Source: Muriicola sp041358175
GTDB taxonomy: Bacteria; Bacteroidota; Bacteroidia; Flavobacteriales; Flavobacteriaceae
Reading direction: 5' to 3'
Assembly: GCF_041358175.1 (NCBI RefSeq)
Contig: NZ_JBGKBE010000008.1
Span: 113,569 to 177,568 of the forward strand
DNA: 64,000 nt
Shown: in pieces, positions 1 through 8,211 of the stretch
Layout: each line of letters opens with the position of its first letter
How positions within the stretch are numbered: position 1 is the first letter of the stretch
Position numbers and translations under genes: made by a program
Notes under the pieces: model-generated
Databases searched by the model: none
Told to the model about the DNA's origin: nothing
What the model saw: the letters and a program-made list of their open reading frames with translations, nothing else

Positions 1-130
1 GATTCAGTCGTTCTGTGATAAAAGCGATCTTCAGGGATTTTATCTTGTCCATACCTTCACCAGTCTGTGCAAAGGTTGTGCTGCAGATTAGGAAAAGAGC
101 AATTACGAGGAGTTTATTAAAATTCTTCAT
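1..130 (-). CDS. secreted protein of ECF sigma locus (partial, C-terminus outside window)
   Basis: An ATG at 130 reads leftward off the window edge, giving 43 complete codons. The first residues are MKNFNKLLVIALFLICSTTF followed by AQ, a clear signal peptide. The mature part continues with KIKSLKIAFITERLN, a stretch I associate with the small exported proteins that follow flavobacterial ECF sigma/anti-sigma pairs, sometimes annotated as sensor of ECF-type sigma factor. The start overlaps the end of the anti-sigma-like gene at 117-638 by 14 bases, so the genes are translationally coupled. It probably acts in the periplasm; its exact role is not known from this fragment. Confidence 0.7.
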   Translation of the reverse strand, partial: MKNFNKLLVIALFLICSTTFAQTGEGMDKIKSLKIAFITERLN

Positions 131-638
131 CTAAATCGATATTTAATTCATCTAAATCATCTATGGTTTCTTCCAGGTAGTCCATGATTTGCTCATTATC
201 TACCGAACTATCCATAAAATCGTCTAATTCGAGGCTGGCCAGCGGAACAACTTCCGCGATCTCAGAACTACTTAGCTCAAGATCTTCTGATTCTATGTAG
301 CTGGTAATATCGGCAGCGGCAAGGTCGTCGAAAGAAAGGGCTTGAGTATTGTTCCATTCTATTCCAATTACCAGAACAAAAAGCACAGCTATTGCTGCTG
401 CCGCATAGAAATAGGATTTGTACGGCCTGAGTTTAATTACCCGACCCTCTTTTTGAACTGTTTTGGTGAGAATGTCTTTTTCTACCTTATCAAAATAATC
501 ATCAGGTACAGCAAACCCTTCCATTTCAGGTAGTCCTTCAGCATCTTCTTCCTGTAATTTACTCAGGATCTGATCTGAAAGCCCCTCGAAATAGCCGGGT
601 GGCGTTTTAAAACTGTTCTTTTTTGATATATTTTTCAT
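117..638 (-). CDS. single-span anti-sigma-like membrane protein
   Basis: 173 aa with an ATG start. The N-terminal ~75 residues are cytoplasmic and contain two TPPGYFEGL/VPDDYFDKV-type motifs, which are common in Bacteroidota anti-sigma-like proteins. One hydrophobic segment at about residues 76-93 (YFYAAAAIAVLFVLVIGI) crosses the membrane, and an acidic C-terminal domain rich in D and E (about 100-173) would face the periplasm. It lies 31 bp downstream of the ECF sigma gene in the same direction, which suggests that it holds or senses for that sigma factor. No zinc anti-sigma (ZAS) H-x3-C-x2-C motif is visible, so the anti-sigma role is inferred from position and topology. Confidence 0.65.
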   Translation of the reverse strand: MKNISKKNSFKTPPGYFEGLSDQILSKLQEEDAEGLPEMEGFAVPDDYFDKVEKDILTKTVQKEGRVIKLRPYKSYFYAAAAIAVLFVLVIGIEWNNTQALSFDDLAAADITSYIESEDLELSSSEIAEVVPLASLELDDFMDSSVDNEQIMDYLEETIDDLDELNIDLDEEF

Positions 639-669
639 GGTTTAGGTATGATTTTGCTTTCTGTACAGC

Positions 670-1230
670 TCACTCTTGTTTTAGAAAGGCTTCAATTTTT
701 TTCACTGCCAGATGGTATGAGGCTTTTAATCCTCCTACCGAGACATCTAATATTTCCGCGATCTCGCCGTATTTCATTTCTTCATAGTATTTCATATTAA
801 AGACCAGTTTCTGCTTTTCAGGCAGGCTGGCAATAGCTTGTTGTAATTTAAGTTGAATGGCGTCCCCTTCAAAATAAACATCCGCTTCAAGCGTACTGGC
901 CTTTCTTTCTATTAATTCATCACTGCTTACTCCCAGTTTCTTCGACTTTGTCTTCAGGAAGGTGATTGCTTCATTGGTACCTATCCGGTACATCCATGAG
1001 TACAATTTACTGTCTCCCTTGAATTTTTCAATATTTCTGAAAACCTTAATAAAGGTATTCTGTAAGACATCATCTGCATCATCATGATCTAACACAATCC
1101 TCCTGATATGCCAGTACAATCGCTCTTTATAGGTGTTGATAAGCACCTCAAAAGCTTTTGCCTGGGTTTCCTTTTGCTTTAGTTCTTTTACTAAGGTTTC
1201 TTCAGCAATCAAAGTTAGTGTGTTATGCAC
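670..1230 (-). CDS. ECF-type RNA polymerase sigma factor
   Basis: 186 aa. Region 2 is recognisable at about residues 28-90: YKERLYWHIRR, then DADDVLQNTFIKVFRNIEKF and SWMYRIGTNEAITFLK. Region 4 is a helix-turn-helix at about 130-180 (LPEKQKLVFNMKYYEEMKYG, then EIAEILDVSVGGLKASYHLA). The reading frame is closed by TAA immediately before a GTG at 1230, so initiation must be at this GTG or at a TTG seven codons in; no ATG is available near the N-terminus. It should direct polymerase to a small regulon, probably including its own operon with the anti-sigma-like gene downstream. The inducing signal is unknown. Confidence 0.9.
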   Translation of the reverse strand: MHNTLTLIAEETLVKELKQKETQAKAFEVLINTYKERLYWHIRRIVLDHDDADDVLQNTFIKVFRNIEKFKGDSKLYSWMYRIGTNEAITFLKTKSKKLGVSSDELIERKASTLEADVYFEGDAIQLKLQQAIASLPEKQKLVFNMKYYEEMKYGEIAEILDVSVGGLKASYHLAVKKIEAFLKQE

Positions 1231-1329
1231 TTAAGACGGAATTTTACCGTAAAGGTTTAATCCGCAGGTATTTCCTCTATAAAATTACCTTTTTTTCAGA
1301 CCAATGGAAGTAAATGCATCAGGATGATC

Positions 1330-3153
1330 TTAATCAAAGGATTGCATGGCCACCAGTTTGAAGTAGACTCCTTTTTGTTTTAACAGCACATCATGGGTCC
1401 CTGTTTCCAGGATTTTTCCTTTTTCCATGACCACAATGGAATCAGCCTTCTGGATGGTGGAAAGCCGGTGGGCAATGACTAGGGATGTCCTGTTTTGCAT
1501 CAGTTTTTCAAGGGCTTCCTGTACCAGGCGTTCACTTTCTGTATCAAGGGCAGAGGTGGCTTCATCAAGGATCATTATGGGCGGATTCTTTAATACTGCC
1601 CTTGCGATCGAGAGCCTTTGTTTCTGTCCGCCACTGAGTTTATTCCCACTGTCACCAATATTGGTGTCGTAACCTTTTGGGAGTTGGGTAATAAAATCAT
1701 GTGCATTGGCAATTTTTGCAGCCTCAATGATCTCTTCATCAGAGGCATCTTCCTTTCCCAGTGAGATATTATTGCGGACCGAATCATTGAATAGTATGGA
1801 TTCCTGTGTAACCAGTCCCATCAGACCCCTCAGAGAGCGTTTCGAAAGTTGCCTGATATCCGTGCCGTCAATGGTAATTTCCCCCTGGTCTACATCGTAG
1901 AAACGCGTTACTAGGTTGGCGACCGTACTTTTACCACTGCCGGACTGGCCAACCAAAGCCACTGTTTTACCCTTAGGAAGGTCTAGGGTGAAATTCTCCA
2001 GGACCCAGTCATCTTCGTATTTAAAGGCGATGTTATTTAAGCTAAGGGAGCTGGTAAAATCATGTACTTGTACAGGGTTGTCCGACTCTTTGATCGGATT
2101 TTCAGTTTCGAGGATTTCAAGCACCCTTTCCGCTGCTGCATTTCCTTTTTTAACTCCGTAGGACGCCTTACTTATGGCCTTGGCAGGAGTTAAGATATTA
2201 TAGGCCAGCCCCATATAGGCTATAAATGAAGCGGCATCTAGTGTTTTATCTATAAGCACCATCTTTCCTCCAAACCAAAGCAATACCCCTATGACTACTA
2301 TACCCAGAAATTCTCCTGTAGGAGAGGCGAGATTTTGTCGGTTAAGGAGTTTATTGGAAAAATGGAAGAAACGATCCGTAGAGCTACTAAATATCTTATA
2401 GAAATGTGATTCGGAATTAAAAGCTTTGATTACCCTCAATCCACCGAGGGTTTCTTCAACAATAGACAAAAATTCCCCTTGTTCCTTCTGTACCCTGTCT
2501 GATTTCTTTTTAAGTGATTTACCGATCCGTGAAATTATCATTCCCGCCAGGGGTATAAAAATAAAGACAAAGAGTGTAAGTTTAAAACTAAGAAAGAACA
2601 TAAACGCAATAGTGAACAGGATAGTTAGGGGTTCCCTTACGATAAGCTCCAAAATAGACAAAAAGGAATGCTGGATTTCCAGCACATCTGAGGTAATCCT
2701 GGCGATGACATCCCCTTTTTTCTTTTCAGAATAAAATGAAATGGGTAACTCCACGATTTTTTGATACATACGGTTCCTTATGTCCTTTAAAACACCATTC
2801 CTTAAAAAGGTGATAAAGTACATAGCCAAATAATTAAATACATTTTTAAGAAGAAATAGAATTAAAACTAAGCCAATTACTAAAACTAAGGCCTTCATCT
2901 CATCTTCTCCAGAATAGGCTGTAACGCGGTAACTTATATACTCCTGAAAATAATCTTCTAGAGACCCAATACCTTGATAAACAGGTTTTTCAAATACCTT
3001 TTTATTTTGGTCAAAAAGCACCTTAAGCATTGGGATCAACGCCACGAAAGAAAGAGCACTGAAAAGGGCATAAAGGATATTAAAAAAGATATTTAAAAAA
3101 GCGTATTTCTTGTAGGGCGCTGCAAACCGCAGGATTTTTTTAAAGTAATTCAT
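1330..3153 (-). CDS. ABC exporter, fused permease/ATPase (MsbA-like)
   Basis: 607 aa from the ATG at 3153. The N-terminal half (about 1-320) is a six-span type I exporter membrane domain. The C-terminal nucleotide-binding domain has Walker A (GQSGSGKST, near residue 400), the signature LSGGQKQRLSIARA (near 510) and Walker B with D-loop (IMILDEATSALD). The fused half-transporter layout is that of MsbA or lipid/drug exporters and works as a homodimer in the inner membrane. A TTG codon just upstream is also in frame, but the ATG overlaps the TGA stop of the phosphohexomutase gene (TGATG), which argues for coupling and for the ATG. The substrate, lipid A core or drug, cannot be told from sequence. 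Confidence 0.9.
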   Translation of the reverse strand: MNYFKKILRFAAPYKKYAFLNIFFNILYALFSALSFVALIPMLKVLFDQNKKVFEKPVYQGIGSLEDYFQEYISYRVTAYSGEDEMKALVLVIGLVLILFLLKNVFNYLAMYFITFLRNGVLKDIRNRMYQKIVELPISFYSEKKKGDVIARITSDVLEIQHSFLSILELIVREPLTILFTIAFMFFLSFKLTLFVFIFIPLAGMIISRIGKSLKKKSDRVQKEQGEFLSIVEETLGGLRVIKAFNSESHFYKIFSSSTDRFFHFSNKLLNRQNLASPTGEFLGIVVIGVLLWFGGKMVLIDKTLDAASFIAYMGLAYNILTPAKAISKASYGVKKGNAAAERVLEILETENPIKESDNPVQVHDFTSSLSLNNIAFKYEDDWVLENFTLDLPKGKTVALVGQSGSGKSTVANLVTRFYDVDQGEITIDGTDIRQLSKRSLRGLMGLVTQESILFNDSVRNNISLGKEDASDEEIIEAAKIANAHDFITQLPKGYDTNIGDSGNKLSGGQKQRLSIARAVLKNPPIMILDEATSALDTESERLVQEALEKLMQNRTSLVIAHRLSTIQKADSIVVMEKGKILETGTHDVLLKQKGVYFKLVAMQSFD

Positions 3154-4862
3154 CAATCCAGTTTCAGTTCGCTGACAATGCTATTTAACTTTGCGTCCAG
3201 GGCATCATTTACTTCCTTAAAATTCTTTACCTCGTCCAGGGGAGCGTTTACACTGAAGTAGAATTTGATCTTTGGCTCAGTACCACTGGGTCTGGCCGCC
3301 ATTCGTGTTCCATCTTCTGTGGTATAGATCAGGACATTGGATTTTGGCAGGTCAATATCAGATACTTTCCCTGTTCTGATGTCTGTTGAGGTAGAGCTAT
3401 TGTAGTCGTCAACGGTGATTACCTTTGATCCGTCAATGGATTTCACCGGATTTTCCTTGTAGTCCTGCATCATTTTTTTAATCTCTTCAGCCCCGGAAAT
3501 TCCTTTTTTTGTCAGGGAAATCAATTTTTCCTTATAGAAGCCGTAGTCTGCGTAACATTGGATTAATTCCTTGTAAAATGAACTTCCATTCGCTTTGGCC
3601 GTTGCACCGATCTCACAAGCGAGCAGGGTGGAAGTGACGGCGTCCTTATCACGGACAAAATCCCCAACCATAAATCCAAAACTCTCTTCCCCTCCTCCCA
3701 CGAAATGTTGATCCGGATGGTCCACGATCATCTTTGCTATCCATTTAAAGCCTGTAAGGGAGGTCTTGCATTCCACACCATAGGCGGAAGCCAGACTTTG
3801 CATCATGGGGGTTGAAACGATGGTGGAGGCAATAAATTCATTGCCTTTAAAGCCTTTTTCCTTTTGTTGATCGAGCAGGAATTTTGTCATTAGGACCATG
3901 GTCTGGTTCCCGTTTAAAAGTTCCATTTTGCCTTCGGGATTTCGCACTGCAATTCCCAGCCTGTCGCTATCGGGATCAGTCCCCACTACCATGTCTGCTC
4001 CAATTTCCTCTGCCTTTTTCATGGCCAGTGTCAACGCCTCAGGTTCCTCCGGATTAGGGGAAACAACAGTAGGAAAATCCCCGTCTGGTTCTGCTTGTTC
4101 TTCGATGATAGTAACCTTGTTATACCCGGCTCTTTTGAGCACCTCCGGGATGGCGGTAATCGAGGTTCCGTGCAGAGAAGTGAAAACTATGGAATAATCG
4201 GTTTTTCCGGGGGCGTTGAAATCCCCATTTTGAACAGATGCATTAATGAATGCTTCATCTACCTGATGATCAATAAGCTCTATGAAACTGTCATTGGCTT
4301 TAAAGCGCACATCCTCTACTGATAGTTTATTGATTTCGGCTATGATTTCACCGTCCTGAGGAGGAACGATCTGCCCACCGTCTGTCCAGTACACTTTGTA
4401 ACCGTTATATTCAGGGGGATTATGGGAAGCGGTGAGAACTACACCGGCCTGACAACCCAGATATCTTACAGCAAAGGAAAGTTCGGGGGTAGTCCTGAGT
4501 TCAGAAAAGAGATATACTTTAATGTTATTGGCTGAGAATACTTCGGCCACCGTTCTGGCCAGGGTATCACTGTTGTGCCGGCAATCATAGGCAATTACTA
4601 CTTTCAGTTCGGTATCGGGATATACTTTATGGAGGTAGTTACTCAGTCCCTGCGTACTCTTACCAAGGGTATATTTATTGATTCTGTTTGTTCCCACTCC
4701 CATGATCCCGCGCATTCCCCCTGTGCCGAATTCCATATTCTTGTAAAAACGATCTTTGAGTTCCTCCGGATCATTTTCTATAAGATGCTGAATCTCTTTT
4801 TTAACGGCCGGATCAAAAAAGTCGGTTAGCCAGCTTTTGGCGGTTGTAAGTATGTCATTCAT
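3153..4862 (-). CDS. phosphoglucomutase/phosphomannomutase (alpha-D-phosphohexomutase)
   Basis: 569 aa, typical for the long bacterial phosphoglucomutase/phosphopentomutase-like branch. It interconverts hexose 1- and 6-phosphates through a phosphoserine. The catalytic loop TASHNPPEYNGYK has Ser146 as the phosphorylated residue, the metal-binding loop DPDSD is at 296-300, the sugar-binding loop GGGEESFG at 389-396, and the phosphate-binding loop RPSGTEPKIKFY lies near the C-terminus. All four domains are therefore intact. It is co-directional with and overlaps the ABC exporter, and a GT2 glycosyltransferase lies upstream, consistent with envelope sugar metabolism. Which sugar it prefers is not decidable here. 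Confidence 0.93.
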   Translation of the reverse strand: MNDILTTAKSWLTDFFDPAVKKEIQHLIENDPEELKDRFYKNMEFGTGGMRGIMGVGTNRINKYTLGKSTQGLSNYLHKVYPDTELKVVIAYDCRHNSDTLARTVAEVFSANNIKVYLFSELRTTPELSFAVRYLGCQAGVVLTASHNPPEYNGYKVYWTDGGQIVPPQDGEIIAEINKLSVEDVRFKANDSFIELIDHQVDEAFINASVQNGDFNAPGKTDYSIVFTSLHGTSITAIPEVLKRAGYNKVTIIEEQAEPDGDFPTVVSPNPEEPEALTLAMKKAEEIGADMVVGTDPDSDRLGIAVRNPEGKMELLNGNQTMVLMTKFLLDQQKEKGFKGNEFIASTIVSTPMMQSLASAYGVECKTSLTGFKWIAKMIVDHPDQHFVGGGEESFGFMVGDFVRDKDAVTSTLLACEIGATAKANGSSFYKELIQCYADYGFYKEKLISLTKKGISGAEEIKKMMQDYKENPVKSIDGSKVITVDDYNSSTSTDIRTGKVSDIDLPKSNVLIYTTEDGTRMAARPSGTEPKIKFYFSVNAPLDEVKNFKEVNDALDAKLNSIVSELKLD

Positions 4863-4889
4863 GAAATATACGTTGGTATAAAGATAAAA

Positions 4890-5864
4890 TTACGAAGAAT
4901 ATTCCTTTACCCTATGAGTGAGGTTAATTTCATGGGAAATTTTATACCTGGGCTCACTTTTTCTCGATCTAACCATGATTTCTCCTAAAAAGCCGGCCAG
5001 AAAGAACTGGGTTCCTATGATCATAGCGGTAAGGGCAATATAGAACTGGGGACGCTGACTCAACAGACGCCCCGTCGGGTTAATAAATAACTTATCAATG
5101 CCGAGATAGAGGGCGAACCCCGAGCCGATGACAAACATTAGTACGCCCAGAGCTCCAAATAGATGCATGGGTCTCTTGCCAAATTTGGAGACAAACCAGA
5201 TGGTAATCAGGTCGAGGAATCCGTTGATAAATCGATCAGCACCAAATTTGGTCTTGCCAAATTTCCTGGCCTGGTGCTGCACTACTTTTTCACCTATTTT
5301 GGAAAAGCCGGCGTTTTTTACTAGTACAGGAATATACCGGTGCATCTCTCCTGATACTTCTATATTTTTTATCACTTCTTTTCTGAAGGCCTTTAGTCCG
5401 CAATTAAAATCGTGAAGTTTTACCCCGGAGGTTTTTCGCGCTGCCCAGTTAAAGAGTTTTGAAGGGATGTTTTTTGTGAGGGCGTGGTCATAGCGCTTCT
5501 TTTTCCAGCCGGAGATTAAATCGTAGTTCTCATCTTCAATCATCCTGATCAAATCAGGAATTTCTTCCGGATTATCCTGCAAATCGGCATCCATGGTGAC
5601 GACGATATCGCCTGAGGCTTCCCTGAAACCCGCATGAAGGGCCTGTGATTTTCCGAAATTTTTCAGAAATCGTATTCCTTTTACATTTTCATTGCGGGAT
5701 GCCAGTTCGGTAATCACCTCCCAGGAGTTATCCGTACTGCCGTCATCAATAAACAGGATTTCGTATAAATAATGATTGGATTGCATCACAGACACAATCC
5801 AATCATGAAGTTCTTTTAAGGATTCTTCTTCGTTAAGTAAAGGAATGACAATAGATAAGCTCAT
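4890..5864 (-). CDS. family 2 glycosyltransferase, polyprenyl-phosphate type (DPM1/GtrB-like)
   Basis: 324 aa. The N-terminal GT-A domain starts with SIVIPLLNEEESLKELH, carries FIDDGSTDNSW and the metal-binding MDADLQD (D92-A-D94), and ends near residue 225. Two membrane helices follow at about 232-256 (MHLFGALGVLMFVIGSGFAL) and 275-300. This plan matches enzymes that transfer a hexose from a nucleotide sugar to undecaprenyl phosphate at the inner face of the membrane. It lies 27 bp upstream of the phosphohexomutase, which could feed nucleotide-sugar synthesis. The acceptor and sugar are inferred from family only. Confidence 0.9.
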   Translation of the reverse strand: MSLSIVIPLLNEEESLKELHDWIVSVMQSNHYLYEILFIDDGSTDNSWEVITELASRNENVKGIRFLKNFGKSQALHAGFREASGDIVVTMDADLQDNPEEIPDLIRMIEDENYDLISGWKKKRYDHALTKNIPSKLFNWAARKTSGVKLHDFNCGLKAFRKEVIKNIEVSGEMHRYIPVLVKNAGFSKIGEKVVQHQARKFGKTKFGADRFINGFLDLITIWFVSKFGKRPMHLFGALGVLMFVIGSGFALYLGIDKLFINPTGRLLSQRPQFYIALTAMIIGTQFFLAGFLGEIMVRSRKSEPRYKISHEINLTHRVKEYSS

Positions 5865-5910
5865 GGAGAATCGTTGCTTCTTCCTTTCAAAAGTACAATA
5901 ATCCTTTCAA

Positions 5911-6426
5911 TTACTGCGGCCTTGCTTTTTTCAGAATCAGTCCACCAATCAGTCCGATTATAAGTCCCATAATTACATTGAAGATCAGGATAAAGGGATA
6001 GGAAATCCAGAAGTAATTAAGAGTACCCTCGTATTGTTGCTCAATTTGGGCAGCAGATAAAGTTCCTTCGGCTTCCATTGCGGCTTTTTGGTTCTCTGCG
6101 ATGGTGGTGATGAAATTGGTGTCGAGTACATTGACCATGAATAGCATATAAACAATCCAGATCAGACCAGAAACAAGGGCTATCATAATAGCTAGTTTGA
6201 TGGCCTGCCCAAGGCTTAAATAACCTTCATTGGCCTTGCGGAAATTAAAAATTGCCAGCATGATTATAGCGACGGCGATTACTATACTAATAATGGTATT
6301 ACTGGTATCCTGAGAAGTGTGGGCGTCCATGGAATAGAGCATAAGGCCGAAAACTACACTGATTGCACCCAGAATTAATCCGTAAGTAAGGGAGAACTTC
6401 CCGATTGTTGGTTGATTTTGTTCCAT
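5911..6426 (-). CDS. DUF4199 domain membrane protein
   Basis: 171 aa with four predicted membrane helices: about 13-31, 42-60, 75-99 and 138-165. The last helix ends in GLIIGLIGGLILKKARPQ. This arrangement and the short loops fit the Bacteroidota DUF4199 family, which is often found directly upstream of a GT2 glycosyltransferase, as here. Function is unknown. The start ATG at 6426 is preceded by about 160 bp that also hold the divergent rpmE2 promoter. Confidence 0.8.
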   Translation of the reverse strand: MEQNQPTIGKFSLTYGLILGAISVVFGLMLYSMDAHTSQDTSNTIISIVIAVAIIMLAIFNFRKANEGYLSLGQAIKLAIMIALVSGLIWIVYMLFMVNVLDTNFITTIAENQKAAMEAEGTLSAAQIEQQYEGTLNYFWISYPFILIFNVIMGLIIGLIGGLILKKARPQ

Positions 6427-6528
6427 TTTGTTGTTCAGTTTTACGTTAATTGTCTAGTTAGTGGTGATAACATGGAAAATGTTACAAAACCAAGATACAA
6501 TTTTTAAGACGGAATTTTGAAATTCTTC

Positions 6529-6560
6529 TTGGGGAATGCTAAAAAAAATAATTACATTTG
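6529..6560 (+). promoter_or_regulatory. promoter of rpmE2
   Basis: A Bacteroidota-type -7 element TACATTTG lies at 6553-6560, with TTG at 6529-6531 giving a 21-base spacer. Transcription should start a few bases downstream, leaving a leader of about 20-25 nt before the rpmE2 ATG. Confidence 0.7.
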
Positions 6561-6589
6561 CAGCCTGAAAAAAGAATACCCCTAAGACG

Positions 6590-6841
6590 ATGAGAAAAGG
6601 TATACATCCTGAAAATTACAGATTAGTTGCTTTTAAGGACATGTCTAATGACGATGTTTTTATCACAAAGTCAACCGCAGAGACGAAAGAGACCCTTGAA
6701 GTAGAAGGAGTGGAGTACCCACTTATTAAACTTGAAATCTCAAGGACATCACATCCATTTTATACCGGGAAGGCCAAATTGGTTGATACCGCAGGTAGGA
6801 TCGATAAGTTCAAGAACAAATATCAGAAATTCAAGAAGTAA
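6590..6841 (+). CDS. rpmE2: 50S ribosomal protein L31, type B
   Basis: 83 aa, the usual length of type B L31. It starts MRKGIHPENYRLVAFKDMS and contains SRTSHPFYTGKAKLVDTAGR, the family signature. There is no cysteine at all, so it is the zinc-independent (C-minus) form. It is a surface protein of the large subunit that bridges to the small subunit. It stands alone between its own promoter and a strong terminator. Confidence 0.97.
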   Translation: MRKGIHPENYRLVAFKDMSNDDVFITKSTAETKETLEVEGVEYPLIKLEISRTSHPFYTGKAKLVDTAGRIDKFKNKYQKFKK

Positions 6842-6891
6842 GAAGATATATTCCCCCGGATATCTAAAATTTGGGGAGAACAACGCAAACC

Positions 6892-6928
6892 AACGCCTCC
6901 GATATGCATCGGGGGCGTTATTTTTTTA
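6892..6928 (+). terminator. rho-independent terminator after rpmE2
   Basis: The arm AACGCC...CCGAT at 6892-6903 pairs with ATCGG...GGCGTT ending at 6919, followed by a run of seven T (6921-6927). The T run flows straight into a TACTTTTG promoter-like element at 6927-6934 in front of the next gene. Confidence 0.85.
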
Positions 6929-6951
6929 CTTTTGGGTTAAATTCATACTTC

Positions 6952-8127
6952 ATGAACTACATACTGTTCGACAGTGAGGTCAGGACTTCACTACTTCCCT
7001 TTACATTTACCCGGCCAGTTGGGGAGATCAGAGTAGGCATCCTCACCTTAAAGGAAAAGTGGGAAGACTATCTAAAGACTGAACTGTCCTATGAAACAGA
7101 ATCCTATCTGGAGATTAAATACTCGCTCGTTCTCAGGGAGGACAATTTATTTATAGACCCCTCATTTTTACCCTCCCCTGAACTCTTAGCTGAAATTCAG
7201 GCGATAGCACCGGAGACGGCTCTTTTTAGCAATTCAACCCTGGTGGCTTATCGCTCGGCTCAGCCAAAATCAGAAGAAATGGTAAGGGAACTGCAGAGAA
7301 AAGAAACAGGACTCGATCTTATCAGGATACAAAATACCTGGGATATTTTCTCCAAAAACGGAGTGGCCCTTCAGCTGGATTATAAACGAATAACAGAAGG
7401 GCGAAAAAGTGCACCTATTCCGGCTTCCAACAGGGTGATTTGCCCGGAAAACATTTTTCTGGAAGAGGGAGCCAAAGTGGAGTACAGTATTCTGAATGCT
7501 ACCGAAGGCCCCATTTACCTTGGGAAGGACTCAGAAGTTATGGAAGGGAACATGATCCGGGGTGGATTTGCCCTATGTGAACGGGCAGTGGTAAAAATGG
7601 GAGCTAAAATCTATGGTCCAACTACCATAGGACCCTACGGGAAAGTTTGCGGAGAAATCAACAACTCAGTGATCTTTGGATATTCAAGTAAGGGTCATGA
7701 CGGCTACCTGGGCAACTCGGTCCTGGGAGAATGGTGTAATATTGGGGCAGATTCAAATAATTCGAATCTTAAAAATAACTACGCCAAGGTTCGCCTCTGG
7801 AATTACGCCACCGAAAGTTTCGATCAGACAGGGCTGCAATTCTGTGGACTGATGATGGGGGATCACAGTAAGACGGCGATCAATACCATGTTTAATACCG
7901 GTACGGTGATTGGAGTAAACTGCAATATCTATGTCCCCGGATTCCCTCGTAATTTTATTCCCAGTTTCAGCTGGGGTGGGGCCAGTGGATTTTCAACCTA
8001 CCATACCAGAAAAGCCTTTGAGGCAGCCGAAGTAATGATGGCGAGAAGGGGAAAGACCTTCGATGAAAAAGAAGCAGCCATCCTGGAGCACGTTTTTGAA
8101 ATCACCAAAAAGTGGCGAAAGTACTAG
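6952..8127 (+). CDS. GlmU-like putative sugar nucleotidyltransferase with left-handed beta-helix
   Basis: 391 aa from the ATG at 6952 (MNYILFDSEVR). An in-frame start further upstream at 6871 would run through the rpmE2 terminator and is unlikely. The first ~170 residues are a divergent nucleotidyltransferase-like region without the classical GxGTRM loop. From about 180 to 360 the protein has hexapeptide-repeat character (ILNATEGPIYLGKDSEVMEG, KMGAKIYGPTTIGPYGKVCG), the left-handed beta-helix of GlmU-type acyltransferases. Bacteroidota carry this as a conserved GlmU family protein distinct from true GlmU. A UDP-GlcNAc role is not proven by the sequence. The promoter TACTTTTG at 6927 overlaps the upstream terminator. 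Confidence 0.8.
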   Translation: MNYILFDSEVRTSLLPFTFTRPVGEIRVGILTLKEKWEDYLKTELSYETESYLEIKYSLVLREDNLFIDPSFLPSPELLAEIQAIAPETALFSNSTLVAYRSAQPKSEEMVRELQRKETGLDLIRIQNTWDIFSKNGVALQLDYKRITEGRKSAPIPASNRVICPENIFLEEGAKVEYSILNATEGPIYLGKDSEVMEGNMIRGGFALCERAVVKMGAKIYGPTTIGPYGKVCGEINNSVIFGYSSKGHDGYLGNSVLGEWCNIGADSNNSNLKNNYAKVRLWNYATESFDQTGLQFCGLMMGDHSKTAINTMFNTGTVIGVNCNIYVPGFPRNFIPSFSWGGASGFSTYHTRKAFEAAEVMMARRGKTFDEKEAAILEHVFEITKKWRKY

Positions 8128-8178
8128 GCATTCACATCAAGAGAAACAGCTGTATTTTTAAGACCCGTAACAAAATAG

Positions 8179-8186
8179 TATCTTTG
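8179..8186 (+). promoter_or_regulatory. -7 element of mtaB promoter
   Basis: TATCTTTG followed by CGCC matches the Bacteroidota TAnnTTTG consensus. A transcription start about 7 bases downstream would almost coincide with an ATG at 8194, which is why the ATG at 8212 is preferred for mtaB. No convincing TTG -33 element is seen. Confidence 0.6.
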
Positions 8187-8211
8187 CGCCCCGATGATCA
8201 GGAACGAATTC

